Assembly (NCBI RefSeq): GCF_963576675.1
Contig: NC_088912.1
Span: 12,423,001 to 12,487,000 of the forward strand
Reading direction: 5' to 3'
Length of the DNA stretch: 64,000 bases
DNA from: Euphorbia lathyris
Lineage: Eukaryota; Streptophyta; Magnoliopsida; Malpighiales; Euphorbiaceae
In this document: one piece after another, positions 31,004 to 41,920 of the stretch
Numbering within the stretch: the first letter of the stretch is position 1
How the letters are laid out: each line of letters opens with the position of its first letter
The notes under the pieces: generated by a model
What the model saw: the letters and a program-made list of their open reading frames with translations, nothing else
Databases searched by the model: none
What the model was told of the DNA's origin: nothing
Translations under genes and position numbers: made by a program

Positions 31004-32506
31004 TCAATGTAAGTTGTCCGTGTTGGAACTTGACGGGTCCGAACTTCCACTATTCAGGAGCGTTATCGCCTGCCCGGATTCCCGATTTTTGCCCCGCAGA
31101 TTTTGTTCGGTGTTTGCCGGGAGGGTTCCTAGCGGCCTTTCTTGTTGCTGACGATTCAGATGGGCTACTTGGCGACTAAGGTCCCTGCAAAACACCTCAC
31201 TATCGGAAAGACGGGTTAATATATCCTTCAACAAAGACGTGACCGATTGGCCATGTACATTGTCAAGAGGTGGAGCGTTTCGATTACCGGGCATGGTTTG
31301 TGATTGCCCTAGCCCGTTTTCCCGATATTCTTGCTCAAAGCCGGATGGGGGCCTCAACACATTATTATTATTACCATATGACAAGTTTGGGTGTTGGTAC
31401 CGAGGCCGCCAACCGCTGTTATTATTATTGTGGTGGTGATAGGATTTCGGATTAGGATTATACCTTGGATTGCCTCCTACATAACTTACACTCTCGATGT
31501 CACCGGCGAAAGGGCTACCGGCTTGGCAATTGAGTCCGTCGTGGTCTCCACCACAGTGATTGCACATCAGGACCTGTGCACTTTTGTTGAGGCTCAATTG
31601 GGCTATTAACGCGTCAAGTTTCTTATTCATCTCCGCTATGGAACTTTTCGGAGCCTCTTTCTCCACAGCGAACATTTGATTTCACGACGGTCTGGCAAGC
31701 CAATCCTCTTGCCACTACACGCTTTTTCTCGCGAGCTCGTGAATGAGCTCGTAGGCCTCACTTGCTGACTTCCGAAATAGATCCCCACCTGCAGCGGAAT
31801 CAACAGTCGCATGATTAGTGGGAGTTAAACTGTGGTAAAAGGTGCTTACCAAGTCGTGCTTTGGAATGTCATGGTGGGGGCTGTTCCGGAGCAACTTGCG
31901 GAACCTAGCCCAAGCTGCATGAAGGGCCTCGCATTCCAGTTGCCTAAAAGATGTGATATCAGTCCGTAACTTGACCGTTTTGGATGGCGGGAAATAGTAG
32001 GAAAGGAACTCCTTCTCGAGCTCCTCCCATGACGTGATGGATCCCGCCTCCAACGAGTGTAGCCACTCCAACGCATGTCCTGTTAAAGAAAAAGGAAACA
32101 ACTTTAGTCTCACAGCCTCAACGGGAACACCATTTTGCCGAGAGGTGTTGGCACACATAAGGAATTTATCGAGATGTTCGTTGGGGTTCTTATGGAGTTC
32201 CCCGCCGAATTGGCCACATTGTTGTATCAGCTGGATCATGTCGGTGTTTATCTCGTACGTGTTGGCCGGTATCGTGGGGGCAACACTTCCGTTACGGTTT
32301 TGGGGACGATGCGGAGCAAGGATCTCCATCATCGAACGTGTGTCGTTTCCCCCGCAGATGTTGTTCACATGCGGCCTTTGGTTTCCTTCGGGCTGGTTGA
32401 CCTCGGCGTTGGGGTTTGCCATTTTTGCTCTCCGAATCCTACAAAGAGTACGTTCAATTTCGAGATCAATAGGAACGAGAGGACAACTTCGAGATCGGGT
32501 GTGCAT
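31004..32506 (-). pseudogene. Athila-like gag, two in-frame stops
   Basis: Gag is the structural capsid/nucleocapsid polyprotein. The first part (32506-31715, 263 codons) has the capsid segment NPNEHLDKFL, LKLFPFSLTGHALEWL, SWEELEKEFLSYYFPP and the FRQLECEALHAAWARFRKLL region typical of Athila gag. The second (31675-31004, 223 codons) has a zinc knuckle CNHCGGDHDGLNC (CX2CX3HX4C, the Athila form), an Asn/Tyr-rich stretch and a coiled-coil-like region SLLKDILTRLSDSEVFCRDL. The two parts are in the same phase but separated by a TAG (near 31711) and a TGA (near 31681). No protease follows. Confidence 0.88.
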
Positions 32507-32640
32507 AAAAAGAATGAAATAAAATACAATATCAACAAGAAAGAATGATGTTAGTAAAAGTATATATAAACAGTTTATACAAAAAGAATGCTTAAACTAA
32601 CAATAAATCGCTTTTGTCTAATATTGCAAGATATTATAAA

Positions 32641-32658
32641 TCCCCGGCAACGGCGCCA
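32641..32658 (-). promoter_or_regulatory. Primer-binding site, tRNA-Asp type
   Basis: The minus strand reads TGGCGCCGTTGCCGGGGA, the 18-nt complement of the plant tRNA-Asp 3' end, characteristic of Athila/Tat lineages. It lies six bases inside the LTR end at 32665. Confidence 0.85.
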
Positions 32659-33671
32659 AAAACTTGATGTGAGTTTCGTCTAGTGGTGTAAATATGAAAT
32701 GTATATTATGATTAGTGTGTTACGACTATGGATGTGATCTTTCTAAATGCTCTATCTTTACTAGACGTCACTACTTAGGGGTAAGTGTACCCCGTCGTAT
32801 CAAGTAATAATCCGGTATCGAATCCACGGGATTTATAACTGCAAGTATTAAACTACTCGGTTTTATACATTATTTAAGCGCTGAATACTTTGAGGTTGAT
32901 ATGGGGACCAACTACAAACTACTCCTAACTACGGGTGAGGCGAATTTATATAACAAAACTCTATGAAGTGATGCGGATGCGATAAGATATAAATATGACA
33001 AATAACGACTTCTAAGTTTATACGGTGGATGGTTTGTTCGTGCAATGATGACTACGTGTAGTGTGACCGACCCGTGAAGTACTTAGACTACGTGGTTCCT
33101 AGTAAAGCCGTGTCTAATGCTCGGGATCAGAAATTAGGGCACGTAAGTTCCGTGGCTTGTCAATTCCTACGGTTTCCGGTTTGTCACTTCCGGTAAGGCA
33201 ACACCTATATGAATCCCTAAAGATAGTCCGAATGGCGTCGGAAATCGCGTTCTCCTAGACAATAATCAATTATGTATATCAAAACAAGTAACAAACATCA
33301 ACACATATATAGAAAAGAAGATTATGAATCATAAATTATAAATATGGAGAATGTAAATATGAATTACAACCAAGCCTGGTACATAGGATGAGTGCAAGCT
33401 AATTAGCAAGTGTAAAGGGAAGAATCCACCCTCGGAACTAGCTAACCGGACTCAAAGCCGTCTCTTAGGACTTGGATGGTGGAGCTTTCGAGCTTGGTGC
33501 ACGAAGATGGAGCGGAACTTTGATGGAATGCCGGAATCAACGAACAAGCTCTCAAGGTGGAAGAGTTTGGCTATATAAAGCCTAAAACAAAATCTAAAAC
33601 TACAAGAATCTAATCTCAAGAGTTTCTTTTCTATGCAAAAAAGAGTATCTCAAATGAGTACTAGTCACTCC

Positions 33672-33679
33672 TATTTATA
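33672..33679 (-). promoter_or_regulatory. LTR TATA box
   Basis: TATAAATA on the minus strand within GTGTATAAATAGGAGTG; the nearest dyad is about 80 bp upstream. Confidence 0.65.
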
Positions 33680-33758
33680 CACATCAAGCTAGGGTAGGTT
33701 TGTAATTTCACAAAGTACAAGCATGGAGCAACATTATTTTGTGCAGAAATCCCATAAT

Positions 33759-34229
33759 ACGCCTCGCGTAGGGTGTGGAACGCTCCGCGTGTTTGCCCAT
33801 TCCGTCAGGAATCTCCTGCATGTGGACCAATTCCAAATCTTGTTGTCTCAAACATGCCCTGCGTAGAGTGAGATGCACCTCCCGTGTTTGAGTTTCTGAG
33901 TTTTTATTGCTTGAATTGGGTCTTTTACGCCGTGCGTAGCTGAAGCACGCCCCGCGTAAATGTGTCTCTGAGCTTTTTGCATTGAAGAACTTCCTTACAC
34001 GCCCCGCGTGTAAGGTGGTACGTCCCGCGTATGGATAGTTGACTCATGGAGACCGTGCAGTCTGACTTTCAGGATTGAGTTAATCATTTCTGACATATGT
34101 TCCACACCCCGCGTATGGTGGTACACGCCTCGCGTATTGATGACTAGATCCCACGTGGTGCCTGCGGATAAGTCAATTATTTCTGATCCAATGTTTCACG
34201 CCTCGCGTGAGGAGTGATGTGCCTCGCAT
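33759..34229. promoter_or_regulatory. CpG dyad array 3 in LTR U3 (six pairs)
   Basis: Pairs start at 33759/33780, 33854/33875, 33927/33947, 33999/34020, 34104/34125 and 34198/34219. The pitch is 21 bp in five and 20 bp in one, with all sites in the same direction (ACGCCCCGCGT-like on the plus strand). Pair steps are 95, 73, 72, 105 and 94 bp. Deviations from consensus are mostly CpG to TpG or CpA. Confidence 0.78.
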
Positions 34230-34564
34230 GTATGGGTGAATTTTCACTTCTTGCTCGTACCTGAAATACAATTCTCGGGAGCCGAGTTAGCTTGATATTT
34301 TATTTACTAATATTAATAAAAAATACGGAAAATTAACCGAAAGTATGGAATTTATTTTTATTTCGTTATTTTATTAAAACACTCTATTTTTGTAATTAAA
34401 CTTATTTATTTCTTCTAAAATTGAACCGTAAATCACGCTGAAAGATAGGGGTAAAATACCCCTATCAGTACTCTTCACAACCCAAAGATGAGGGCATCCC
34501 TTCCCTAAGTCCAAGCCCGGAACCAAGAGCTGAGAACAACGAGAGTCAGGCCACACAACTAAGC

Positions 34565-34814
34565 ACGCGAGGCGTGCTCACCAAGGCGTGAGGCTTAGAG
34601 GACTCTTTTACCGAACAATTGTCCAGTACCCAAGTCACGTGGGGCATATCTCCTAGTACGCGGGGCGTAAGAACAGAGTCCGGAGTGAAGAGTGCCCGGG
34701 AGATCAAGCACGCGGAGCACAACAGCGGGGACGCCACGCGTAAAGCCCACCAAGGAAAATCATCACGACCAGAAGCTACAATACGCGGAGCGTGACTCTA
34801 GGAACGCTGCGCGT
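34565..34814. promoter_or_regulatory. CpG dyad array 4 outside the LTR (four pairs)
   Basis: Pairs start at 34565/34586, 34637/34658, 34710/34731 and 34783/34804, all at 21 bp, with steps of 72, 73 and 73 bp. The sites here are mostly ACGCGGGGCGT-like. The array lies beyond the LTR end, in sequence that may be part of a second, unrecognised element; no TATA box is obvious. Confidence 0.72.
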
Positions 34815-34819
34815 ACAAT

Positions 34820-35222
34820 CCCTTCTTGTTTATGTTAACCCTCAAGTTTTTGTTTAATAACAGTTCGTTTTATTTATGGGTACGTGTAAGCAATGATCTT
34901 TACAATTATATCATTTGTTTTATTTTTTTTTTAACTGTGCCATTATAATCCCAGCCCAGGTAGATTCTTGTGTTGTGCAAATGACTGATTTGATAGAGTA
35001 TTGTTGTGCAAATTATCAACACCAATGAACCAAGCGCAGACAGTTGAAACACATTTTATTCATTTCCAATCTCAACTTAACCAGCATGAAATGCCTTCTA
35101 CATACTTCATAAAGTTGTTGTTCCCCAAAATCCAGTAGAGACGATGCAAGAGTATGAATCAAAGGGTGCCCTTTGATAAACTTCTAACTCAAATCATCAA
35201 GAGAAACTTCCTTTTACGGCTG
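34820..35222. other. Intergenic DNA, no gene recognised
   Basis: AT-rich DNA. Part may be the decayed 3' continuation of the kinase relic on the minus strand, but no domain is visible. Confidence 0.4.
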
Positions 35223-35224
35223 TA

Positions 35225-35565
35225 CTCACATGGTTTGATCAATTTCTAGTCCGGTCTTTGAATGTCCGAAAACATCAATTTGGGCCATTAGATTTTGATC
35301 AGGCACAATATTGGATGATTTCACGTCTGGATGAATGATTGTAACCCAAGGTAGTGAAGGCCTCTAGCAGCTGCAATGCATATCTTCAACCTTTGCTTGC
35401 AATCCAAGTTGGGATTACCTGATAAATTTGAAGACCTTACATGATGCCACTATGATGATTTTATCAGTGCTTTGCCTTTTAAAGAATACAGTGATTCCAA
35501 GGTTGATATCCTCAATATTTCCCTGAAATAACAAGGCTTTTGTACGAACCTTTCTTGCTTTATTG
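35225..35565 (-). pseudogene. CrRLK1L-like receptor kinase fragment
   Basis: On the minus strand LQGNIEDINLGITVFFKRQS (about 35475-35535) recalls the VAIKR lysine region. KQRLKICIAAARGLHYLG (35348-35403) and, one base out of frame, TIIHPDVKSSNIVPDQN and FGHSKTGLEIDQTM (to 35226) match the catalytic loop and activation segment of plant receptor kinases. The SKTG..DQT wording resembles the FERONIA/CrRLK1L group. The HRD motif is changed to HPD and DFG is disrupted, frames are broken, and most of the kinase is missing: a clear pseudogene. Confidence 0.7.
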
Positions 35566-35685
35566 TTTTTACACCTGTCAATAAGGCAGTTTGGATATTG
35601 TCATTCCTTTCGGCCTATGCTATTTTCAGGTGGCAATGAAAGACATATCGACCCTCTAATTGTCATCATGCATCTCAACATTATT
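35566..35685. other. Short intergenic stretch
   Basis: Nothing recognised apart from GCATCTCAACATTATTC (35670-35686), which resembles GCATTACAACATTTATTAC at the far side of the adjacent LINE and may be a decayed target duplication. Confidence 0.4.
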
Positions 35686-36149
35686 CTTTTTTTTTGATAA
35701 AGAGAGACAATATATTACGAAGCACACCGAATAAATTCATTCTGAATACAAAAAGAAATACAATCAGGGAAATCTTCAATGAGAATTTCCATTTGTGAAA
35801 GGGAACGTGCCCACGCAGCTAAATTATGAGCAGCAGTATTTGTTTGTTGTCTTTCATGCACGAACTGAACAGATTCAAAAGAGTCAACTACCTCAAAAAT
35901 ATCACCAAGAATAACACCCAACCAATTTGACAAAACCTTATCACCTTTTAACAGTTGAATAGTTGAGGCTGAATCAGTAGCTACTAAAATAGTATAATAA
36001 CCACAATCCCGAACTATTCGTATCGAATATAGATTGCTAATAACTCAGCATGTAAATCCAACAAAGTAGAACCAATTGGGCCACCACCTGACATGGAAAC
36101 TAATCCATTGCTATCCCTGACAACAATACGAAAAGATCCAATAGATGTT
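35686..36149 (-). mobile_element. 5'-truncated LINE, RNase H part, minus strand
   Basis: The minus strand has GSTLLDLHAELLAIYI (catalytic Glu region), LVATDSASTIQLLKG (third acidic residue) and FVHERQQTNTAAHNLAAWA, with a frame change near 36020. After the stop it ends TTATCAAAAAAAAA, a LINE 3' tail. The last part is open as 72 codons (35715-35933). The wording differs from the other LINEs here, so it is a separate family. Its truncated end is exactly the left border of copy C. Confidence 0.75.
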
Positions 36150-36194
36150 TTGCATTACAACATTTATTACATTATATTGCATTACAGCGTACCA

Positions 36195-36235
36195 AAAACC
36201 CGGGGGTGTCAACCTAGCTGGGATGTCCGGCGGTT
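36195..36235 (+). mobile_element. LINE 3'-UTR hairpin relic, copy C
   Basis: TCAACCTAGCTGG (36209-36221) corresponds to 10371-10383. Confidence 0.6.
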
Positions 36236-36820
36236 TGATGAACTCGTCCCGACCCTTTAATATAATTCTATGGATGAATGATTTTGTGGTAAATGATGCA
36301 ACAAGCTCTCTTTTGCAGATTCTATTGATTGATTATAAGAATTCAAAGTGTTGTTTGCTATATCATTCTTCCTGTTTATCCATGTATGAGCATTTACTTC
36401 ACCGTCGACTGGTCTCCACTAAAAATTATCCCTGAACGATATTTATTATCAAATAAATTGCCTCTATCATTCTTCCTTCTTATTTCTTTATTTCTGTATT
36501 TCCTTTGCTAATCGGAAAAAATTTCGTGATGGCCGAAAAATTCATAGCGGTGGCCGAAAACTGGAACCGTGTGCCAGAAACATCAACCTTGTGGCTGGAA
36601 TTTTCTGTAAAAATGGTGCATTGTAAAGATAAATGAAGAGAGAAAGTCTAAGAATTGATTAAGGAGAGAGAAATATGATCTATATTTATTGTGGGGTTAT
36701 TTTATTTTGGTTCCATTGGATGGGTTGAAACCATTGAGGACTTTCCTATATGTATAATAGATGACATATTTAGAATTAATTTTGATAATCTGATTTAGTT
36801 GTAATTTTATAATTAGTTAC
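36236..36820. other. Intergenic DNA, copy C
   Basis: Counterpart of 10401-10921 with about 63 extra bp at 36580-36642. No gene recognised. Confidence 0.45.
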
Positions 36821-37304
36821 CATTTTTCAGAAAAAATACAAAAATAAACCTTGTGGTTTGAGCCAATTTCAAACATAAACTATATGGTTTAAAAATTCAC
36901 AAACAGATACCTTGCGGTTGATTCTGTTACGCCATCTCCAACCATATAGAGTTACTACATCAACACTTCTATAATCGTCTACTCGATTTAAAACTCTAAA
37001 ATGAATATTTTTGTTGATGATGAGGTGTAGGAAAAAGTAACGGGTAAAACAGAGGTTGACGAGTGAGAAATGAGGTGTAGTGTAGTATAGTGATTGGGTA
37101 GGAATATTATTAAAAATTAAATTATAAAACAAATGAATATAAAAATAAAAATATCCCTTTGACTTAAAACCGTTTGTTAGTTTAGACTATCTTTGCTAAC
37201 GGAATCAACCTTAATGTACCAATTTGTCAACTTTAAAGCACGTAGTTATTTTTGAAAATTACTCAAACCACATTGTTTATTGTTATACTTTTTTCCATTT
37301 TTTT
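36821..37304. mobile_element. TIR MITE, copy C (36830-37295)
   Basis: Counterpart of 10931-11390 with the same inverted ends; flanks CATTTTTCA and CATTTTTTT fit the same decayed 9-bp duplication. Confidence 0.72.
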
Positions 37305-37305
37305 G

Positions 37306-37720
37306 GGATAAAGTGCAAAAATACCCCTAACTTTTACAGCCAGGAGCAATTTTACCTCTACTGTCTAAAATAATGCAATTTTACCTCTAACGTTGTCAAA
37401 TTGAGTCAATTTCAGACATTATTATAAAACACAGATATTTTGTTCCTTATTCTGGAGTAATTGCATATCAATTAGTAATGCAAAAATATTTCATATTTCC
37501 CTTGATTTAATAATAGAATCAGAGATTAATATTTAGGTGAATGATTTTGATTTTGTTTACACAACTCTTACAAAAAGCATTATATTTTTCTTAAAAAAAT
37601 TTCGCCTAATCATATGTTTATGATGTGTTCCTAATGAGTGATAAAATGACTCACATATGAAATGTAGATGACAAGAGCTGCCAACATTAAGGATAAAATT
37701 GCACTATTTTAGACTGTTAG
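37306..37720. mobile_element. Second TIR element, copy C, right end lost
   Basis: Counterpart of 11402-11786, about 31 bp longer near 37466-37500. Confidence 0.55.
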
Positions 37721-40004
37721 ATGACCCACTATCTCTTATCTTGTTTGGTATTGCTGAGGATTTCTTTTCTATATGGATTTAAAAACTTGAATCAGAAGGG
37801 TTGCTTTCTCCCATGCATTACTCTCATGGTACTTGCTTCCCGACCCATTTACTTTATGCGGATGATATGCTGTTATTTGCTAAGGCCACAAAGCTTAATG
37901 TGCGAGCCATCAGAGCAGTATTCCGTACATATGGAAATTTCTCGGGTCAGAAGGTCAGCTGGGAGAAATCGGCGGTTTACTATCAGGTAGTCTTGGAATC
38001 AGACGGCCGACCTTGCCTATCACATACCTTGGAGTCCCGCTCTTTAAGAGTGCTCTAAAGTCTCGACATTTGATCGGTTTGGCGGATCGTTTTTTGAACA
38101 CTTTTAGTCAATGGAAGGGAAAAACACTCTCCTTCGCGTGCCGAATAACTCCAATTAAGGATGCTTTAACAAGGCCCTCATACACTCATTCATGATTTAC
38201 AAATGGCCTGGTGCACTTGTAAAACGTCTGAATAGAGGGGTTCATAATTTTTTATGGACTGGCAGCCGTGATTCAAGGAAACTCCTCACTATCCCATGAG
38301 AGACTTGTTGTCGAAGCCGAGTGGGCGGAGGCCTTGGGGTAAAGCATTTTAGGCTCTTTAACACTTCGTTGTTTTGGAAGTTCTGATGGGGTCTGATTAA
38401 GGACTCGAACTTAGTCATCTCCTTATTAAAAACACGATTCTTCTCAGCAGTGGGTATTCAAAGAGCGGTTATCGGAAGCTCGATGGTCTGGTCCTCATGT
38501 AAAGGCACTTATGGCACAATATGTATGCAGGTTCATTGGTGGATTAAAGCTTCATCGCGTCTGAATTTTTGGAATGACCACTGGATAAAGCCAACGGTGG
38601 CTCTGAGATTGGGTCTTCCGGTATCCCAACATCGGGTGTTGTGCAACAAAATGGAGGAATTCCTAAATGGGGATTGTTGGAAAAATCTTCAGGAACTACC
38701 CGATGATGTTTAGTAGGATATATTATTGATTAAAAGGAGGATAGACATGGAGGATTTGTGTCTCTCGGTGTCGGATCCTTCGGGGCGATTCACTGTGAAA
38801 CATTTCTACAAATCTCTCTGTCGAATGACGGCTCAGGTTCCATGGTACCGATTCATTTCGTGCGTTTTCCTTCCTCCATCCAGGGCTGCCATGAGTTGGA
38901 AAATCATACATGGTTGTGTTGCAACTTTTGATAAACTATAGTCCTGTGGCTTCTACCTTGCATCCCGATGCTCAATTTGTAAGTGTGCTACAGAATCCCA
39001 GGATCATCTATTCATTGCTTGCTCCTTCGCCATGGTCCTTTGGGATGAAATGGAACTAATTTTTTGCATCAGCATTAACAGAACATATATTTTGGAGTTT
39101 TTTTTCTCTCAATTAACTCAAATTCTTTTTTGGCGAATTTATCTTGGGTGTTTGGAAAATTGCGGTTTGCTATTGTCTTTGGTTAATTTGGACCTCAAGG
39201 AATGTTGTTGTGTTCAATAACGATCCCCCTTTAATCCAAAATTCTATGCTGAAGTTACATTTATACATCAGAGAATCGAGCCGGGAAATTCCCAGCGGCC
39301 CCTCACACTCTGATAGACAAATGATATGGTCGATAGGGATCCCAGCGCGACCACCCTCGGTGCCAAACATTAAACTTGTGAGATGGATAACACCGCCCCG
39401 CGACTGATAAATGTCAACACCGACGGATCCACTATCAGCTCTCCAGGTGCGGCTGGTGCAGGGGGTATTTTTTGGAACTATAGAGGCTTTGTGATTGGCT
39501 ATTTCGCGTTCCCAATTCCTGACTCTTATGCGCACTTGGCGGAATTACGGGTTGTGATTTTTGCTATTGACATTGCTTGGGAGCATGGATGATTTAAACT
39601 TTGGGTAGAGGCGGACTCCCTTTATATTGTTAATCTATTAAACTAGCGCACCTCTAAGGTCCCATGGGTGGTGACCAGACAACGATGGTTGCACTGCCTA
39701 CAACAATACGCTTCGATGGAGGTAGTTGCCACACACATATTCAGAGAGGGTAATCGTGTTGCTGATGCTTTAGCTAATTTTGGAACTAACTCCAATTGTA
39801 TTCATTAGTGGAGCTTGGCTCCAACCTTATATTCTTTGTTTACTTTCTATGATCTTTGTAACTTAGCTCATTTACGCTTTAGATAACTCTCTCCCTCTAG
39901 TTTGTAATCATTTTTGCATTTATTTATTCTATCGGGTTTTGCGGCGTTTGGTTGTGGGGGTGCCAACCTAGTTGGGATGTCCGTACTAAATAGTTTAAAA
40001 TTGT
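37721..40004 (+). mobile_element. 5'-truncated LINE, copy C
   Basis: Same layout as the LINE at 11787, sharing its major stops, so it was already dead when the segments separated. Here DPLSLILFGIAEDF starts at 37723 and YADD is kept (about 37851-37862). The zf-RVT frame is 38726-38941 and the hairpin CCAACCTAGTTGG is at 39963-39975. Confidence 0.86.
39144..39810 (+). pseudogene. LINE RNase H, copy C, frameshifted
   Basis: Relative to 13159-13875, one G is lost near 39405, just before the NTDGS motif. Two Trp codons have become TGA (39590-39592) and TAG (39644-39646), both G-to-A changes. Acidic-residue motifs NTDGS, AELRV, EADS and NRVADALA are still readable across frames. Confidence 0.8.
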
Positions 40005-40325
40005 TGATGAGTCAGGCACATTAATCGAAGAATATCCGCTTGCACTGGGAACAGTCCCCTGAATACACTCTGACGATTAAGTTAGTAACGGATGTATAGA
40101 GAGAGGAAATCCAAGTGCTTAGTGAGAGAAGAAGTTACGTATGTGTGGTTACGGTGGGGGTATTTATAGGTTTTCGCTTTAGCTAGGGCTAGTCTGCATC
40201 CCCGAGGCCTCCATACAAACGTCCTTCTCTAGTGGCACAGGGCACTCGTCCGGGTCTGATGACCGTCTAGCATCAGGGATCGGGATCGATGGTGCATGAA
40301 GGATGGATCTTTATTTGCTTCATCA
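40005..40325 (-). mobile_element. Solo LTR, copy C
   Basis: TGATGA...TCATCA, 321 bp, counterpart of 14071-14390 with scattered substitutions. Confidence 0.68.
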
Positions 40326-40815
40326 AATATTTTCTATAAAATTAAAATCACTAAAATTTTACAACTTATACATTGATTTAATTTTTTAATATTAAATTTC
40401 AAAAATAAATATTAATAAAAAATAAAAATAAATTATTAATAAATACCAAATGAATATTAAATAGAATATTCAAATCATTCATATATTTAACTAGTTTAAA
40501 TTAAAATTAACGGACAGTAGTAAACCATCAGCAACAAAGATCATTGACAACAGTTGTTAGGAAATAACTGATTCTAATGATATCTTATTGATAATGGTCA
40601 TCACAAACAACTATGTTGAAACTCATCCAGACTTTTGAAAGACCCAATTATACAAAGGAGAAATAATAAATTGAATTTTAAAAATAAATACTTGAAAATA
40701 ATTTGTTGATAAATATTAAATAAAAATAGTCAAATACACAACCAATACCAAATCTCATCCTATTTAATTTCAAGGATGAATTTAGACCATTGATTTATTT
40801 TGATCTTGTGGTCCA
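40326..40815. other. AT-rich intergenic DNA, copy C
   Basis: Counterpart of 14391-14880; no gene seen. Confidence 0.45.
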
Positions 40816-40984
40816 CATTAACCCTATCATTAACTGCTACTATATATTCATTGTATACCAAAACCTAACCCTAACACAAATTAGCCGCCTCTCTTCTCTT
40901 TCTTCCATCTCTTCCACATAGAACCCTAAACTAAAAAGAAAAACATAATGCAGATTGTTGAGAGAGAAAGGGAGAATGATCTCT
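40816..40984 (+). promoter_or_regulatory. Telo-box leader, copy C
   Basis: CCTAACCCTAAC near 40864-40875 and the CT-rich leader are kept; counterpart of 14881-15051. Confidence 0.45.
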
Positions 40985-41068
40985 ATGGCTACCCTGGCTA
41001 AGATTGCAGATGTGGCCGGCGGTGACAAACATAAAGGAAGGGGTGTTTCCTCCCGTTGTTATGATTGA
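40985..41068 (+). CDS. Putative 27-codon ORF, unit 1, copy C
   Basis: Encodes the same peptide as 15052-15135. One synonymous difference (CTA to CTG) is visible. Confidence 0.28.
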   Translation: MATLAKIADVAGGDKHKGRGVSSRCYD

Positions 41069-41195
41069 TCGCCGACAACTTTCTGCAATCTTAGCCACCA
41101 GAGTAGTCTTTTATTTCGCCAAACTGGCAACAGATGAGTGTTGTGCTCAATGCATATTATGGAGATTTTCGAGAGAGAAAGGGAGAATGATGTAT

Positions 41196-41279
41196 ATGGC
41201 TACTCTGGCTAAGATTGCAGATGTGGCCGGCGGTGACAAACATAAAGGAAGAGGTGTTCCCTCCGATTGTTATGGTTGA
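41196..41279 (+). CDS. Putative 27-codon ORF, unit 2, copy C
   Basis: Differs from 15263-15346 by G for S at residue 12 and P for S at residue 22; still open. Confidence 0.28.
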   Translation: MATLAKIADVAGGDKHKGRGVPSDCYG

Positions 41280-41920
41280 TCGACGGCCACTTTGTGCAAT
41301 CTTAGCCACCAGAGTAGTCTTTTATTTCGCCAAACTTACAACAGATCTGAGCAACACCGTTTTTAACAATCAAATATGGATCCAATACAAACAATTACAA
41401 ATCTGATGTTTATTTTCAATTAATTTGTAAGTTGTAGTTTGTTTGACTGCACTCTAATGTTTATAAATGTAAATTTTCTCGTACTGAGTGAACAAAATCA
41501 ACAGTTATTTTCTTCTTCATGATTCACACAAAATGAATTGGCAGATTTTATGATCCATTTGAATAGATGTGTGAGTTGTAGTTGGTTTGATTGCATTCTG
41601 ATATGTTTGGTTCATAGAATGCTTTTGTGTATGGATACATTAGGATTCTACTTCTTACTTTTTTCGTGTTTCATTTGTAGATGAGGTCCCAATTGGAATA
41701 GATTTTTTCTTAATCTTAGCGATCAGAGTAGTCTTTCTTGTTGTAGTTTGTTTGAGTGCAATCCCATGTTTATAAATATTTAGATCTGCAGATGACGAGG
41801 AAAGAGTACTGAATACAGTATGAATTGACTTCTTCTTCTTTCCATTTCTTATTTGCATATGATGTCACAATTTTAATAGATTTTTTTTTATTCTTCCTTT
41901 CTTAAATGATAGATCTGCAG
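41280..41920 (+). other. Intron-like duplicated sequence, copy C
   Basis: Counterpart of 15347-15998; ends at AGATCTGCAG, joined to LTR sequence. Confidence 0.45.

Larger units (their letters stand above)
29503..34467 (-). mobile_element. Truncated Athila-like Ty3/gypsy element
   Basis: Read leftward it has a 5' LTR (34467-32665), a tRNA-Asp-type primer site, gag, an A-rich spacer, two promoter-like modules and a short extra ORF. Protease, RT, RNase H, integrase and the 3' LTR are not found, so the element is a deletion derivative truncated on its left side. The left boundary is uncertain; coding similarity fades near 29690. Confidence 0.78.
32665..34467 (-). repeat. Athila-like 5' LTR, about 1.8 kb
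   Basis: Bounded on the plus strand by TGATGTGAG (32665) and CCCCTATCA (34467); on the minus strand it starts TGATAGGGGTATTTTACCCC. The length fits Athila. A TATA box TATAAATA lies at 33672-33679 (minus), with six CpG dyads upstream of it in U3 (33759-34229). The 609-bp fragment at 41921-42529 is homologous to its right part. No second LTR is present in the window. Confidence 0.82.
36150..41920 (+). repeat. Copy C, older diverged copy of 10312-15998
   Basis: The segment is collinear with 10312-15998 of copy A and 52702-58386 of copy B but carries many substitutions and indels, so it split off earlier. It keeps about 63 bp (36580-36642) missing from both A and B between two AGAAA repeats, and about 31 bp near 37466-37500 also missing from both. 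The left edge abuts a minus-strand LINE fragment. The right edge (AGATCTGCAG, 41911-41920) joins directly to the interior of an Athila-like LTR. Confidence 0.9.

Noticed and set aside
31239..31609. Plus-strand ORFs opposite gag
   Set aside because: Shadows of the Athila gag frame.
32034..32548. 162- and 137-codon plus-strand ORFs
   Set aside because: Antisense to gag; no recognisable motif.
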